Origin: Candidatus Woesearchaeota archaeon
GTDB lineage: Archaea > Nanobdellota > Nanobdellia > Woesearchaeales > BM511
Length of the DNA stretch: 19,269 nucleotides
Reading direction: 5' to 3'
Assembly (NCBI GenBank): GCA_018221175.1
Contig: JAAOYE010000013.1
Coordinates: forward strand, 1 to 19,269
The notes under the pieces are model-generated. The model was not told the origin of the DNA. It made no database searches and saw nothing but the letters and a program-made list of their open reading frames with translations. The position numbers and the translations under genes are program-made. Below, piece after piece: positions 5,856 to 13,328 of this stretch (the first letter of the stretch is position 1; the number at the start of each line of letters is the position of its first letter).

Positions 5856-6404
5856 ATGCAAGACCTTAACGAAATAAAACTGATTAGAAAAAGACTTGGC
5901 TTCACACAAAATCAGCTTGCAAAAATAGCAGGTGTTTCACAGTCATTGATTGCAAAAGTAGAGATAGGAATCCTTGACCCGACTTATTCAAAAGCCAAAA
6001 AATTGTTTATGGCAATAGACAGCTTAAGCAAAAAAGAGAAGGTATCTGTGTTTGAGATATTAAATAAAAAAATTATTTCTGTTACTTCTACACAACCTAT
6101 TAAATCAACAATACAAAAGATGAAGCAGTATGAAATCTCACAAATGCCTGTAATAGACAATAACAATGTAGTTGGCTTAATATCAGAAGCAATACTTCTA
6201 AATCATTTGATTGATGGAAATGATCCTGACGCTAAGGTATCTGATGTTATGAATGATTCACCCCCTGTTGTGTCGATAAACACAGATTTTGACGCGGTTT
6301 CCCATCTTTTAAAGTTCTACCCTTTGGTTCTTGTTGTCGACAAAGGAAAACTTTCAGGCATCATTACAAAAGCCGACCTTCTTATGAAAATATATGAAAA
6401 ATAG
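5856..6404 (+). CDS. XRE-type HTH transcriptional regulator with two C-terminal CBS domains
   Basis: Residues 5-58 form a Cro/C1-type helix-turn-helix; the DNA-reading part is FTQNQLAKIAGVSQSLIAKVEIG (16-38), with TQ.xLAxxxGVSQSxIxxxE clearly visible. Residues about 70-122 and 126-180 are two CBS repeats (ISVTSTQPI...ISQMPVIDNNNVVGLIS, and VSDVMNDSPPVVS...VLVVDKGKLSGIITKADLL), which typically bind adenine nucleotides. This HTH-CBS fusion is a known archaeal regulator layout; its ligand and targets are unknown. At 182 residues the length is usual for the family. The next plus-strand gene (GGDEF) begins 67 nt downstream with its own promoter, and the pilin-like genes diverge upstream. Confidence 0.88.
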   Translation: MQDLNEIKLIRKRLGFTQNQLAKIAGVSQSLIAKVEIGILDPTYSKAKKLFMAIDSLSKKEKVSVFEILNKKIISVTSTQPIKSTIQKMKQYEISQMPVIDNNNVVGLISEAILLNHLIDGNDPDAKVSDVMNDSPPVVSINTDFDAVSHLLKFYPLVLVVDKGKLSGIITKADLLMKIYEK

Positions 6405-6434
6405 TTGTTAGTTACTTATAGGTGGTAACAAAAG

Positions 6435-6450
6435 CGAAAAGTTTATAAAG
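6435..6450 (+). promoter_or_regulatory. BRE and TATA box for the GGDEF gene
   Basis: CGAAAAGTTTATAAAG is a near-consensus archaeal BRE plus TATA. The TATA centre is 26 nt before the ATG at 6472 with no ribosome binding site, so the transcript should be leaderless. Confidence 0.7.
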
Positions 6451-6471
6451 GCCCGTGTTTTAAACAACAGT

Positions 6472-7488
6472 ATGATAAATGATATATCAGCTAGTCGACT
6501 AGAACAAATTGTAAATTTAGTTAAGACTAGTCCAAACCCTAATAAATTTAAAAATGAATTTCCACAAGAAGAACAAGAAATAGTTGATTTTTATCAAGGA
6601 TTTGATACAGGTATCATGAATATCTTTAGAGATTTTGAACCACATAATTTTACAAATATAGATGATTTTGTGTCGGACTCTATAATGAATTTTGAAAGTG
6701 TTGTTAATCATAAAACATCTCTACACATCTTAAGAAGACAATCAAGAAGAGGATTAGAAAAAGAGCAGGAATACAAACTAAAATTTTCCCATAATGAAGA
6801 AAATGAACAAGATATTAATGAAAATACCATTCAGTCTAAAGTTCAATATTTAAAAGACACGGGAATAATCTCAATGTTGAGAGATGAAGAATATGAAAGT
6901 AAGACAGAAAAATTAGTTTATGAACATGCATTAAAAACATTTGTTTCTACTTTAGAAAAGAATATAAGAGCAATATACTCAAATAACATGGACGACACAA
7001 GAGGTGTTTTTAATAAGAACGCTACAAGAAGGCATTTAGAAGGCATTGACACAAGAGCTAAAGATGAAAATTTATCTTATGGACTATTATTTTTTGATAT
7101 AGATGATTTCGGAGATGAAAATAAAAGAATAGGACACATACAAGCTGATGAAAAACTTGGGCAAATAGGTCAGATACTGAATAAAAAAAGTAGGGGTGGA
7201 GATCTGATTGGTTCTTATGGTGGAGATGAATATGTTGTAGCTATTGTTGGAGCAAATCAAGAAATTATGGAAACCATATTTAATAAAATATCATGTGAAA
7301 TATTTATGGATACAGGGCTTTCTATTACTGGTGGATATCACATAGTTCAAGTAGGAGATAATAATTCACTAGATAATAATCTTGATAATGCCAATACAGC
7401 AATGTATGTGGCAAAAGGCAGTAAAGGTTTTGAAAAAGATAGAGTTATTGAATACATTAAGGGGATGGTACCCCCATTAAAAACATAA
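6472..7488 (+). CDS. GGDEF-domain protein, putative diguanylate cyclase
   Basis: Diguanylate cyclases make cyclic di-GMP from two GTP. Residues about 172-330 form a GGDEF domain: FFDIDDFGDENKRIGH (207-222) holds the metal aspartate D209, N217 and G221-H222, with D226 after it. The signature is YGGDEY (249-254), a Tyr for Phe variant. R241-xx-D244 lies five residues before GGDEY, exactly where the product-inhibition I-site (RxxD) sits in bacterial enzymes. The C-terminal AMYVAKGSKGFEKDRVIEY matches the usual ALYxAKxxGRNxV. Residues 1-170 are helical, charged and unrecognised, with no membrane segment or known sensor. The gene abuts the convergent aIF2 gamma gene with no spacing. Few archaea have GGDEF proteins; no EAL or HD-GYP partner is in this window. 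Confidence 0.85.
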   Translation: MINDISASRLEQIVNLVKTSPNPNKFKNEFPQEEQEIVDFYQGFDTGIMNIFRDFEPHNFTNIDDFVSDSIMNFESVVNHKTSLHILRRQSRRGLEKEQEYKLKFSHNEENEQDINENTIQSKVQYLKDTGIISMLRDEEYESKTEKLVYEHALKTFVSTLEKNIRAIYSNNMDDTRGVFNKNATRRHLEGIDTRAKDENLSYGLLFFDIDDFGDENKRIGHIQADEKLGQIGQILNKKSRGGDLIGSYGGDEYVVAIVGANQEIMETIFNKISCEIFMDTGLSITGGYHIVQVGDNNSLDNNLDNANTAMYVAKGSKGFEKDRVIEYIKGMVPPLKT

Positions 7489-8715
7489 CTATCCTTTAAT
7501 CATCCCATAACCAATCAATCTAAACCTTTGGCCTACACGCCGCGAGATAGTGACTCTGGCACCAGGCTCTGCGCATATTGGGAGCTTTAATTTGGTTGTT
7601 ATCTCATCTTTTCCAAGGTTTGTGACAATACCAACTGTGGCCTCGGAGTTCACATTAAGCATTAATGGTTCTGACATCTTAATTGGGTCAACAACCACAT
7701 CTTCTTTTGCGCCAACTACTCTTTCCAGCAAGTTTGTTTCAAGCTTTAAGTCATGCCAGATTGGCGGAAGTTTGCCAACATAACCTGCAATGTTTCCTGT
7801 AAGTCTGTCAGATTTAACAACTGAATGGTCAAGTGTTGTCATCACACCGATGGTGCCGCCTGGACCAACAGAATCAACCATTTTGCCTCCAGTAATGAGA
7901 CCGACTATTTTTGTTATGATTGGTTTTGAAACAGTTTTGTGCGCTTCTTGAACATTCCTTCCTGGTTTAATCTCGATTTCGTCGCCAACTTTTAGTTTTC
8001 CAGATTTTAATGCGCCGCCAAGAACTCCGCCTTGCAGATCCTTTATCTTAGACCCAGGTTTGTTGACATCAAAGCTTCTAGCAATCAAAAGAATAGGTTT
8101 GGCTTTATCATCTCTTTTAGGTGTTGGAATTGTTTTTTCTATAGCTTCAATCAATTTATCTACATTAACACCATACTGTGCAGAAATCGGGACAATTGGC
8201 GCATTTTCATACGATGTCCCTTTCAAGAACTTTGTAATCTGATTATAATTTTTTAAAGCAGCGTCTTCAGACACAAGATCTATTTTGTTTTGAACAACAA
8301 CAATGTTTTTCAGGCCTAGGATTTCGAGTGCCATGACATGTTCTTTTGTCTGCGGTTGAGGGCATTCTTCGTTTGCAGCGATAAGAAGTAATGCGCCATC
8401 CATGATAGTTGCGCCACTAAGCATTGTTGCCATCAGGCTTTCGTGTCCAGGAGCGTCAACAAATGAAACTGTTCTTTTTTTCTCTGCTTTTCCGCCGCAC
8501 TCACATTTGTCTTTTGGAGAGTATTTCTTGCATTTTTTGCAATAGAAGAAAGTGGTGTCAGCATAACCCAACCTAATAGTAATTCCGCGTTTTAGCTCTT
8601 CTGAGTGTGTGTCTGTCCACTTTCCAGAAAGCTTTTCTGTTAGAGTGGTTTTACCGTGGTCAACATGGCCAACTAGACCGATGTTTACTTCTGGCTGAAT
8701 GTTTTTAGACGCCAT
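7489..8715 (-). CDS. Translation initiation factor aIF2 subunit gamma
   Basis: This GTPase subunit of aIF2 brings initiator Met-tRNA to the small ribosomal subunit. G1 is GHVDHGKT (16-23), switch 1 RGITIRLG (43-50), G3 DAPGH (87-91) and G4 NKID (143-146), with SAQYG as G5. The Zn knuckle characteristic of the gamma subunit is C59-xx-C62...C71-x-C73. Domains II and III follow (GGVLGGALKSGKLKVGDEIEI; TNLGKDEITTKLKLPICAEPG...RFRLIGYG). The 408-residue length is standard for archaea. The start ATG overlaps the last 11 nt of the S6e gene, so the two are co-translated; S6e-aIF2 gamma is a common archaeal gene pair. Confidence 0.97.
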   Translation of the reverse strand: MASKNIQPEVNIGLVGHVDHGKTTLTEKLSGKWTDTHSEELKRGITIRLGYADTTFFYCKKCKKYSPKDKCECGGKAEKKRTVSFVDAPGHESLMATMLSGATIMDGALLLIAANEECPQPQTKEHVMALEILGLKNIVVVQNKIDLVSEDAALKNYNQITKFLKGTSYENAPIVPISAQYGVNVDKLIEAIEKTIPTPKRDDKAKPILLIARSFDVNKPGSKIKDLQGGVLGGALKSGKLKVGDEIEIKPGRNVQEAHKTVSKPIITKIVGLITGGKMVDSVGPGGTIGVMTTLDHSVVKSDRLTGNIAGYVGKLPPIWHDLKLETNLLERVVGAKEDVVVDPIKMSEPLMLNVNSEATVGIVTNLGKDEITTKLKLPICAEPGARVTISRRVGQRFRLIGYGMIKG

Positions 8716-9193
8716 TTAAACTTTTTTTCTCCTCAGCTTGTTTTTCTTCTTTAGCCTCAGGCTTTTCTTCAGGTTTTGGAGCTTCTATTGCAGGAGCTTT
8801 TTCTTCTGCAGGCGCTTCGCTTGGCTCTGCTTCTTCTAAAGATTTTTTGCCATGCTTTAAAATTTTAAGGTTGACTTGTGCTGTCATGTCATGAATTGTG
8901 TTTCCTGCCACAGTTTTTCTTTTTCTATGTCCTTTTCTTTTGCTCTTTAATCCTGAGCTTTTAGTAATCAGAATTCTTCTTCTCATGCCACCAGGCACAT
9001 CTCTTCTCATAGGAAAGCCACAATTATCTGAGCCCCCAGTTATTTCGAACTCATATCCTGTGAAATCTATAGATTCACCTTTGAACGTGTCACCAATTTT
9101 TTTACCCACGAAAAATTTTGCGTTTTGTTCAGAAACTGCTTTATTATAGCACTTTTTTGTTTTTGGGTCTCCAATACTTAGTTTAATTTCCAT
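8705..9193 (-). CDS. Small-subunit ribosomal protein eS6 (S6e) with acidic C-terminal tail
   Basis: Residues 1-118 are a typical archaeal S6e: MEIKLSIGDPKTKKCY, FVGKKIGDTFKG, YEFEITGGSDNCGFPMRRD, PGGMRRRILI, KRKGHRKRKTVAGNTI and a final IxDxxAQxNLKI-like HDMTAQVNLKILKHG. Residues about 119-162 are an added low-complexity tail of Glu, Ala, Pro and Lys (EEAEPSEAPAEEKAPAIEAP...), making the protein longer than the roughly 120-130 residues usual in archaea. GGGAGGAT (9198-9205) lies 4 nt before the ATG. This is the first gene of the pair with aIF2 gamma. Confidence 0.95.
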   Translation of the reverse strand: MEIKLSIGDPKTKKCYNKAVSEQNAKFFVGKKIGDTFKGESIDFTGYEFEITGGSDNCGFPMRRDVPGGMRRRILITKSSGLKSKRKGHRKRKTVAGNTIHDMTAQVNLKILKHGKKSLEEAEPSEAPAEEKAPAIEAPKPEEKPEAKEEKQAEEKKSLNGV

Positions 9194-9281
9194 TTTTATC
9201 CTCCCGAGGCCTAATTCGCTTCAACGTAAACCTTTAAGGTGCCTCAGCACAGCTTAGAATTAACGAGTTATTTATAAAAAC
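9194..9281 (-). promoter_or_regulatory. Promoter and structured leader of the S6e-aIF2 gamma operon
   Basis: The TATA box TTTTTATAAATAA (minus strand, 9269-9281) would place the start near 9245-9250, leaving a leader of about 55 nt before the ATG at 9193. The upstream segment has a GTGC-TGAG-GCAC hairpin near 9241-9252. GAGGC (top 9241-9245) can pair with GCCTC (top 9206-9210) right next to the ribosome binding site. The CCTC just before it can partly pair with the GGAGG. Whether the pairing matters is not shown. Confidence 0.45.
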
Positions 9282-9286
9282 TTCGA

Positions 9287-10198
9287 TTAATTAGACGATT
9301 TTAGATTCATTGGAAGATGATTCCACCCAACAAGCATTAGTGTGTAAACACCTTCTTTTTCTTGTGCGGCTTTATCATACAGCAACCAAGTATAAGGTAG
9401 GTATGGCTTTACAAATTCATGGATTTGCTCTCGTGTCATGCCAGAACCTTTTGCTTTTATCATCCTCTCTTCTTGCTCTGCTCGCCACTGCTCAACCCAT
9501 TCTATGTTTTTTGCAAGCATCACTGTCTTGTTGTCAAAGAGCCCCCAGATATCTTGATAGCTTTTTGTGTATTTTTGCATGTCTTTAAAATGCTTTTTTT
9601 CAGGGTCTAACGAATCAAAGATTTCTTTAACGTAAGAGTTCTTTTGCATGACATCAATAAATTCACTGTCTTTTACATATGGAACATTTACACACCAACC
9701 TTCAACAATTAAGAAGTCGAGGAGGGAATCTACGCGAATTTTTTCTTTGGTAATCTCGCCTCTGCCATTATGAATGCTTTTGTCAAATTGCGGTATAAAA
9801 AAGTTTTTGCCTTCTTTTGCCTTTTTTAGTGCATCAAACATTTCATCATGTCTGTGTGTTCCAGGCATTCCTCTTGAAATCTGGTAGAACGGATTGCCTT
9901 CATACTTTTTTGAAATCTTCAGCCTTTCCTCATCGGATTTGTAGTAATCATCTATAGAAAACCCTTCAACCCTAACCCCTTCATTTTTAAGATAAATCTT
10001 AATCAAAGTGGCAAGAACAGTTTTCCCAACACCCTGACAGCCTTGTATTCCAATAATATACGTCTTTATCTTTTTCTTTTTTCTATCATCAATATAACTT
10101 AGAATTAATGGAAAGTAGTATTTGTCAAATGTTCCTTTTTTGATGACAACACCGTTTGTTTCTTTCTCAACTTGTTTTTGAAAGTCTTCAAAATTCAT
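9287..10198 (-). CDS. P-loop kinase of the D-glycerate 3-kinase / Tda10 type
   Basis: The Walker A motif is GCQGVGKT (53-60), preceded by a beta-strand TYIIGIQ. The family motifs follow in order: EGFSIDDYY (78-86), SRGMPGTHR (109-115), IPQFDKSIHNGRGE (135-148), a hydrophobic strand ending IVEGW (164-168), and a C-terminal WRAEQEERM...YTWLLYDK region with an extended helical insert around 195-235. Plant and cyanobacterial GLYK phosphorylates D-glycerate to 3-phosphoglycerate; the yeast relative Tda10 has no settled role. Archaea usually have a different, MOFRL-type glycerate kinase, so this family is unusual here. The ATG overlaps the stop of the flavin reductase-like gene as ATGA, which shows translational coupling. 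The substrate is an inference from family only. Confidence 0.8.
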   Translation of the reverse strand: MNFEDFQKQVEKETNGVVIKKGTFDKYYFPLILSYIDDRKKKKIKTYIIGIQGCQGVGKTVLATLIKIYLKNEGVRVEGFSIDDYYKSDEERLKISKKYEGNPFYQISRGMPGTHRHDEMFDALKKAKEGKNFFIPQFDKSIHNGRGEITKEKIRVDSLLDFLIVEGWCVNVPYVKDSEFIDVMQKNSYVKEIFDSLDPEKKHFKDMQKYTKSYQDIWGLFDNKTVMLAKNIEWVEQWRAEQEERMIKAKGSGMTREQIHEFVKPYLPYTWLLYDKAAQEKEGVYTLMLVGWNHLPMNLKSSN

Positions 10199-10695
10199 CT
10201 TGTCGTTGTAAAGTCTCTGCCGCCAAGATGAAGCAGTCTTGGCTTGTTCCCAAACGTGTGAAACTTAAGGATTTTGCCTACAAAACAGACGTGGTCTCCT
10301 GTCTCAAATTCATCTATGACTTCGCACTCTAAAACAGCTTCTGCTTCTTTTACATATTTGCAGTCAATCTTCTCACAATCTATTGGTGTAAGTCCTGTTT
10401 CCTTATACTTGTCAAATTTAAGGCCTGTGTTAGAGCCGCAAAACATTACCTGTTCTTCAAATTCTCTCGCCATGAAATTTACTGCAAAAACACCTGTTTC
10501 GCGAACCAAGTCCAAAGAAAACCTTGTCTTGCCTATGGAAATAATATAAAGTGCAGGGTCAAAACTTCCAGGCATATGCCAATCAAGCACTATCATATTA
10601 TCAATTTTTTCTTCTTTACCCATAATTCTTTTAGTGCCAACACAACTTACAATGACAGTTTGCTGTGGTTTTACAACATTAAGTGCCTTTCTCAA
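10195..10695 (-). CDS. Flavin reductase-like, FMN-binding split-barrel protein
   Basis: The 166-residue protein has the flavin reductase-like (DIM6/NTAB) layout: a first strand with TVIVSCVGT and NMIVLDWHMPGSFDPALYIISIG, then RFSLDLVRETGVFAVNFMA, which matches the xTxxxIxxTGxFxVNxx flavin-binding segment. CGSNTGLKFDKYKETGLTP and a late barrel strand with GDHVCFVGKILKFH follow. Members reduce free flavin or use bound FMN for other redox chemistry. The frame starts at a TTG (10695). GGTGAT (10701-10706), formed by the last codons of the CBS gene, lies 5 nt before it, so the TTG is convincing. It is the middle gene of a three-gene operon. Confidence 0.8.
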   Translation of the reverse strand: MRKALNVVKPQQTVIVSCVGTKRIMGKEEKIDNMIVLDWHMPGSFDPALYIISIGKTRFSLDLVRETGVFAVNFMAREFEEQVMFCGSNTGLKFDKYKETGLTPIDCEKIDCKYVKEAEAVLECEVIDEFETGDHVCFVGKILKFHTFGNKPRLLHLGGRDFTTTR

Positions 10696-10696
10696 C

Positions 10697-11185
10697 TTAA
10701 ATCACCATTCTTAAAAGCAAATAAACTCCCGCGATAAATCCAATCCCAAGAAGCATGAAAAAATAAAGCTTGACAATGTCAATAATTTCAATGTATTTAT
10801 TTGACATCCTAACAATGTCTGTCTGAGTGATTATTCCTTTTAACTCATCATCATCCATAATTACAACCCTCCTAATACTATACCTGTTCATAAGATTAAT
10901 AATATCATCTATCTTGGTCTTTGTGGGTTTAGTGATTAAAGGGCTTGACATGACACTATCAACTTTGCATTTTCGCATATCTTTTCCTTCAAGCGCGACT
11001 CTTCTCATAATATCTCTTTCAGTGACTATGCCAACTGGCTTTTCCTTAAAAGAAACTATTAAACAGCTAATATTATAATGAGTCATTTCCTTAATAGCTG
11101 AATAGACTGATTCATGCTTTTCAACAGTCTTTATCTCGGGCGTCATATACTTATCGACATCCTTATGTCTATAAAACCAATCCAT
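10697..11185 (-). CDS. Two-CBS-domain protein with a C-terminal membrane helix
   Basis: CBS repeat 1 spans about 12-66 (YMTPEIKTVEKHESVYSAI...ISCLIVSFKEKPVGIVTERDI) and repeat 2 about 76-130 (VDSVMSSPLITKPTKTKIDDII...IRRVVIMDDDELKGIITQTDIV). Both have the G(I)(V/I)TxxD ending that usually contacts an adenosyl ligand. Unlike ordinary archaeal CBS proteins it ends in a hydrophobic helix (LYFFMLLGIGFIAGVYLLL, 140-158), so the sensor would be fixed to the membrane with its CBS pair in the cytoplasm. It is the first gene of the operon with the flavin reductase and the kinase. A leaderless-type TATA box precedes it. Its partner is unknown. Confidence 0.85.
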   Translation of the reverse strand: MDWFYRHKDVDKYMTPEIKTVEKHESVYSAIKEMTHYNISCLIVSFKEKPVGIVTERDIMRRVALEGKDMRKCKVDSVMSSPLITKPTKTKIDDIINLMNRYSIRRVVIMDDDELKGIITQTDIVRMSNKYIEIIDIVKLYFFMLLGIGFIAGVYLLLRMVI

Positions 11186-11207
11186 GACCTCAAGTAGTCT
11201 AAATCTT

Positions 11208-11216
11208 CTTTATATA
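11208..11216 (-). promoter_or_regulatory. TATA box for the CBS-flavin reductase-kinase operon
   Basis: The minus strand reads TATATAAAG, centred 27 nt before the ATG at 11185. No ribosome binding site is seen between, so the first gene is probably leaderless. Confidence 0.6.
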
Positions 11217-11220
11217 GGTT

Positions 11221-11509
11221 ATTGTTCACCAAAAAATGACAAATTACATAAAGAAAGAACACATATAATTTAGCTATGCTCATCGTCTAAAAAAACGATA
11301 AGTATTTAAAGAAATCCTTTTTCCAAAATAAAGGTCGAATTTTTTGACCATAAAACATCATCTCCAGCCAGTAGTTTTGGTGTATTAATCATGTGTGCTT
11401 GATATATTTATCAAGTACGAATTAGGAAATTAGGTTGACACAAGCATTACTTGTGAACTCAAAAATTCTTTTAATTAAGCGACTGTACAAATAACTGAAG
11501 GATAGTAAA
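11221..11509 (+). promoter_or_regulatory. rRNA promoter and structured 5' leader
   Basis: This gene-free stretch holds a likely rRNA promoter: ACGATAAG plus TATTTAAAG (11295-11311), with a predicted start near 11335. The transcribed leader is full of hairpins: GGTCGAA/TTTGACC around a TTT loop (11333-11349), a 10-bp stem 11395-11404 with 11409-11418 around TATT, and CACAAG-CATTA-CTTGTG (11439-11455). It also contains the 5' arm of the 16S processing stem (11425-11437). A second TATA-like CATATAATTT sits further upstream at about 11261-11270. I see no small ORF with a ribosome binding site here. Confidence 0.6.
11425..11437 (+). repeat. 5' arm of the pre-16S processing stem
   Basis: GGAAATTAGGTTG is complementary over 13 positions (one G-U) to CAGCCTAATTTCC at 13204-13216, on the other side of the 16S gene. 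Archaeal pre-16S RNA is excised by the splicing endonuclease from such a stem. Confidence 0.8.
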
Positions 11510-11822
11510 AATCCCGTTGATCCTGCGGGAGGTTGCTGCTATTAGGATTCGACTAAGCCATGCAAGTCAAGGGGACGTAAGTCACCGGCATAAGGCTCAG
11601 TAACACGTCGATAATCTGCCCTTAGGCCAGGGATAACCTCGGGAAAGTGAGGCTAAACCCTGATAGTGAATGAGCACTGGAATGTGCCATTCTTCAAAGA
11701 TTACACCAAAGGATGAGTCGGCGGCGGATTAGCTTGTTGGCGGGGTAATGGCCCACCAAGGCGAAGATCCGTACGGGCCCTGAGAGGGGTAGCCCGGAGA
11801 AGGACACTGAGAAACTGGTCCT

Positions 11823-11861
<39 letters not shown>

Positions 11862-12236
11862 CACGAAAGTGTGATAAGGGAATCCTAAGTGCTCATGCAT
11901 AGCATGGGCTTTTGCGAAGGGTAAATACCTTCGAGAATAAGTGGTGGGAAAGACTGGTGCCAGCAGCCGCGGTAACACCAGCGCCACGAGTGGGAACCAT
12001 TGTTATTTGGCCTAAAGCGTCCGTAGCTGGTTTTGTAAATCTTTTGTGAAATCGGACAGCTCAACTGTTCGGCGCGCAGAAGACACTGCAAAACTTGAGA
12101 CCGGGAGGGGTAAGGAGTATTCTAGGGGAACCGGTAAAATGGGATAATCCCTGGAGGACTACCTGTGGCGAAGGCGCCTTACCAGAACGGATCTGACAGT
12201 GAGGGACGAAGGCTAGGGGAGCGAACCGGATTAGAT

Positions 12237-12332
12237 ATCGAGCAGTTCCTGTCGAAAATTATTCTCGTTTGTTCGTTTATGAACATTACTACTAAGCGAG
12301 ATAAATATTGGAACTGACAAACTCGACTAATT
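12237..12332 (+). other. 16S intron 1, 96 nt, BHB type
   Basis: The universal GGATTAGATACCC segment is interrupted here. A BHB motif fits: central helix TTAG (12231-12234) with CTAA (12327-12330), 5' bulge ATA (12235-12237), 3' bulge TTA (12331-12333). The inner helix is TCGAG with CTCGA, continuing as CAGTTCC with GGAACTG after a bulge. Cutting after the second base of each bulge joins GGATTAGAT to ACCCGAGTAGTCC, the expected conserved sequence. By my recollection of E. coli numbering the site is 793/794. The intron has no ORF. Confidence 0.85.
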
Positions 12333-12418
12333 ACCCGAGTAGTCCTAGCAGTAAACGCTGTGGGTTAGGTGTTGCACAAACTCCGAGTTTGTGCAGTGTC
12401 GGAGCGAAGGCGTTAAAC

Positions 12419-12589
<171 letters not shown>

Positions 12590-13177
12590 CGGCGTGCGGT
12601 TTAATCTAACTCAACGCAGAGAATCTCACCAGGGGCGACGGCAGGTTGAAGATCAGTTTGAAGAGCTTATCTGACGAGCCGAGAGGTGGTGCATGGCCGC
12701 CGTCAGCTCGTGCCGTAAGGTGTCCTGTTAAGTCAGGCAACGAGCGAGACCTGTGCTTACAATTGCCAGCGACCTTTGGGATCGGGCACAATGTAAGGAC
12801 TGCCTTGGAAACAAGGAGGAAGGTGCAGGCTACGGTAGGTCTGTATGCCCCGAATCTCCTGGGCTACACGCGCGCAACAATGGTATGGACAATGGGCTGC
12901 CACCTCGAAAGGGGAAGCTAATCCTCGAAACCATATCTTAGTCCAGATTGAGGGCTGTAACTCGCCCTCATGACGATGGAATCCCTAGTAATCAGAAGTC
13001 ATCATCTTCTGGTGAATATGTCCCTGCTCCTTGTACACACCGCCCGTCAAACCACCCGAGCATAGCTTTGGTGAGTATCAGCAGTTTAGTTGGTCCGAAT
13101 CTAAGTTAAGTGAGGTGGGTTAAGTCGTCACAAGGTATCCGTAGGGGAACCTGCGGATGGATCACCTCCTTTTTTTA

Positions 13178-13200
13178 TCTTCATTAATTTATTATGAAGA
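13178..13200 (+). repeat. Hairpin after 16S
   Basis: TCTTCAT and ATGAAGA form a 7-bp stem with a 9-nt loop between the 16S 3' end and the 3' arm of the processing stem. Confidence 0.4.
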
Positions 13201-13203
13201 AAA

Positions 13204-13216
13204 CAGCCTAATTTCC
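13204..13216 (+). repeat. 3' arm of the pre-16S processing stem
   Basis: CAGCCTAATTTCC pairs with the leader segment at 11425-11437. It sits 33 nt after the 16S end and 21 nt before the tRNA gene. Confidence 0.8.
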
Positions 13217-13237
13217 TTTTTTTATTCATAGATTCAC

Positions 13238-13328
13238 GGGCCCGTAGCTCAGTGGGAGAGTGCCGCCCTTGCATAAGAAAAATCTTCAAGGTAGGCGGAG
13301 GCCGCGGGTTCAAATCCCGCCGGGTCCA
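13238..13328 (+). tRNA. tRNA-Ala (anticodon UGC) with a 19-nt intron
   Basis: The acceptor stem is GGGCCCG (13238-13244) with CGGGTCC (13321-13327, one G-U) and discriminator A13328. The D stem is GCTC/GAGT, the anticodon stem CCGCC (13263-13267) with GGCGG (13294-13298), and the T arm GCGGG-TTCAAAT-CCCGC. The anticodon is TGC at 13270-13272. No CCA is encoded after the discriminator. A 16S-tRNA-Ala-23S order is standard in archaea. The intron is at the canonical 37/38 position, and the mature tRNA is 72 nt. Confidence 0.96.
13274..13292 (+). other. tRNA-Ala intron, 19 nt, BHB type
   Basis: The intron reads TAAGAAAAATCTTCAAGGT. Central helix CTTG (13268-13271) pairs with CAAG (13287-13290). 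The 5' bulge is CAT and the 3' bulge GTA, and the inner helix AAGA pairs with TCTT around AAAA. Cutting after the second bulge bases leaves A37 joined to A38, a textbook motif. Confidence 0.95.

Noticed and set aside
12237..12332. Normal 16S expansion segment instead of an intron
   Set aside because: It interrupts a universally conserved loop, has a full BHB motif, and removing it restores the conserved sequence and normal 16S length.
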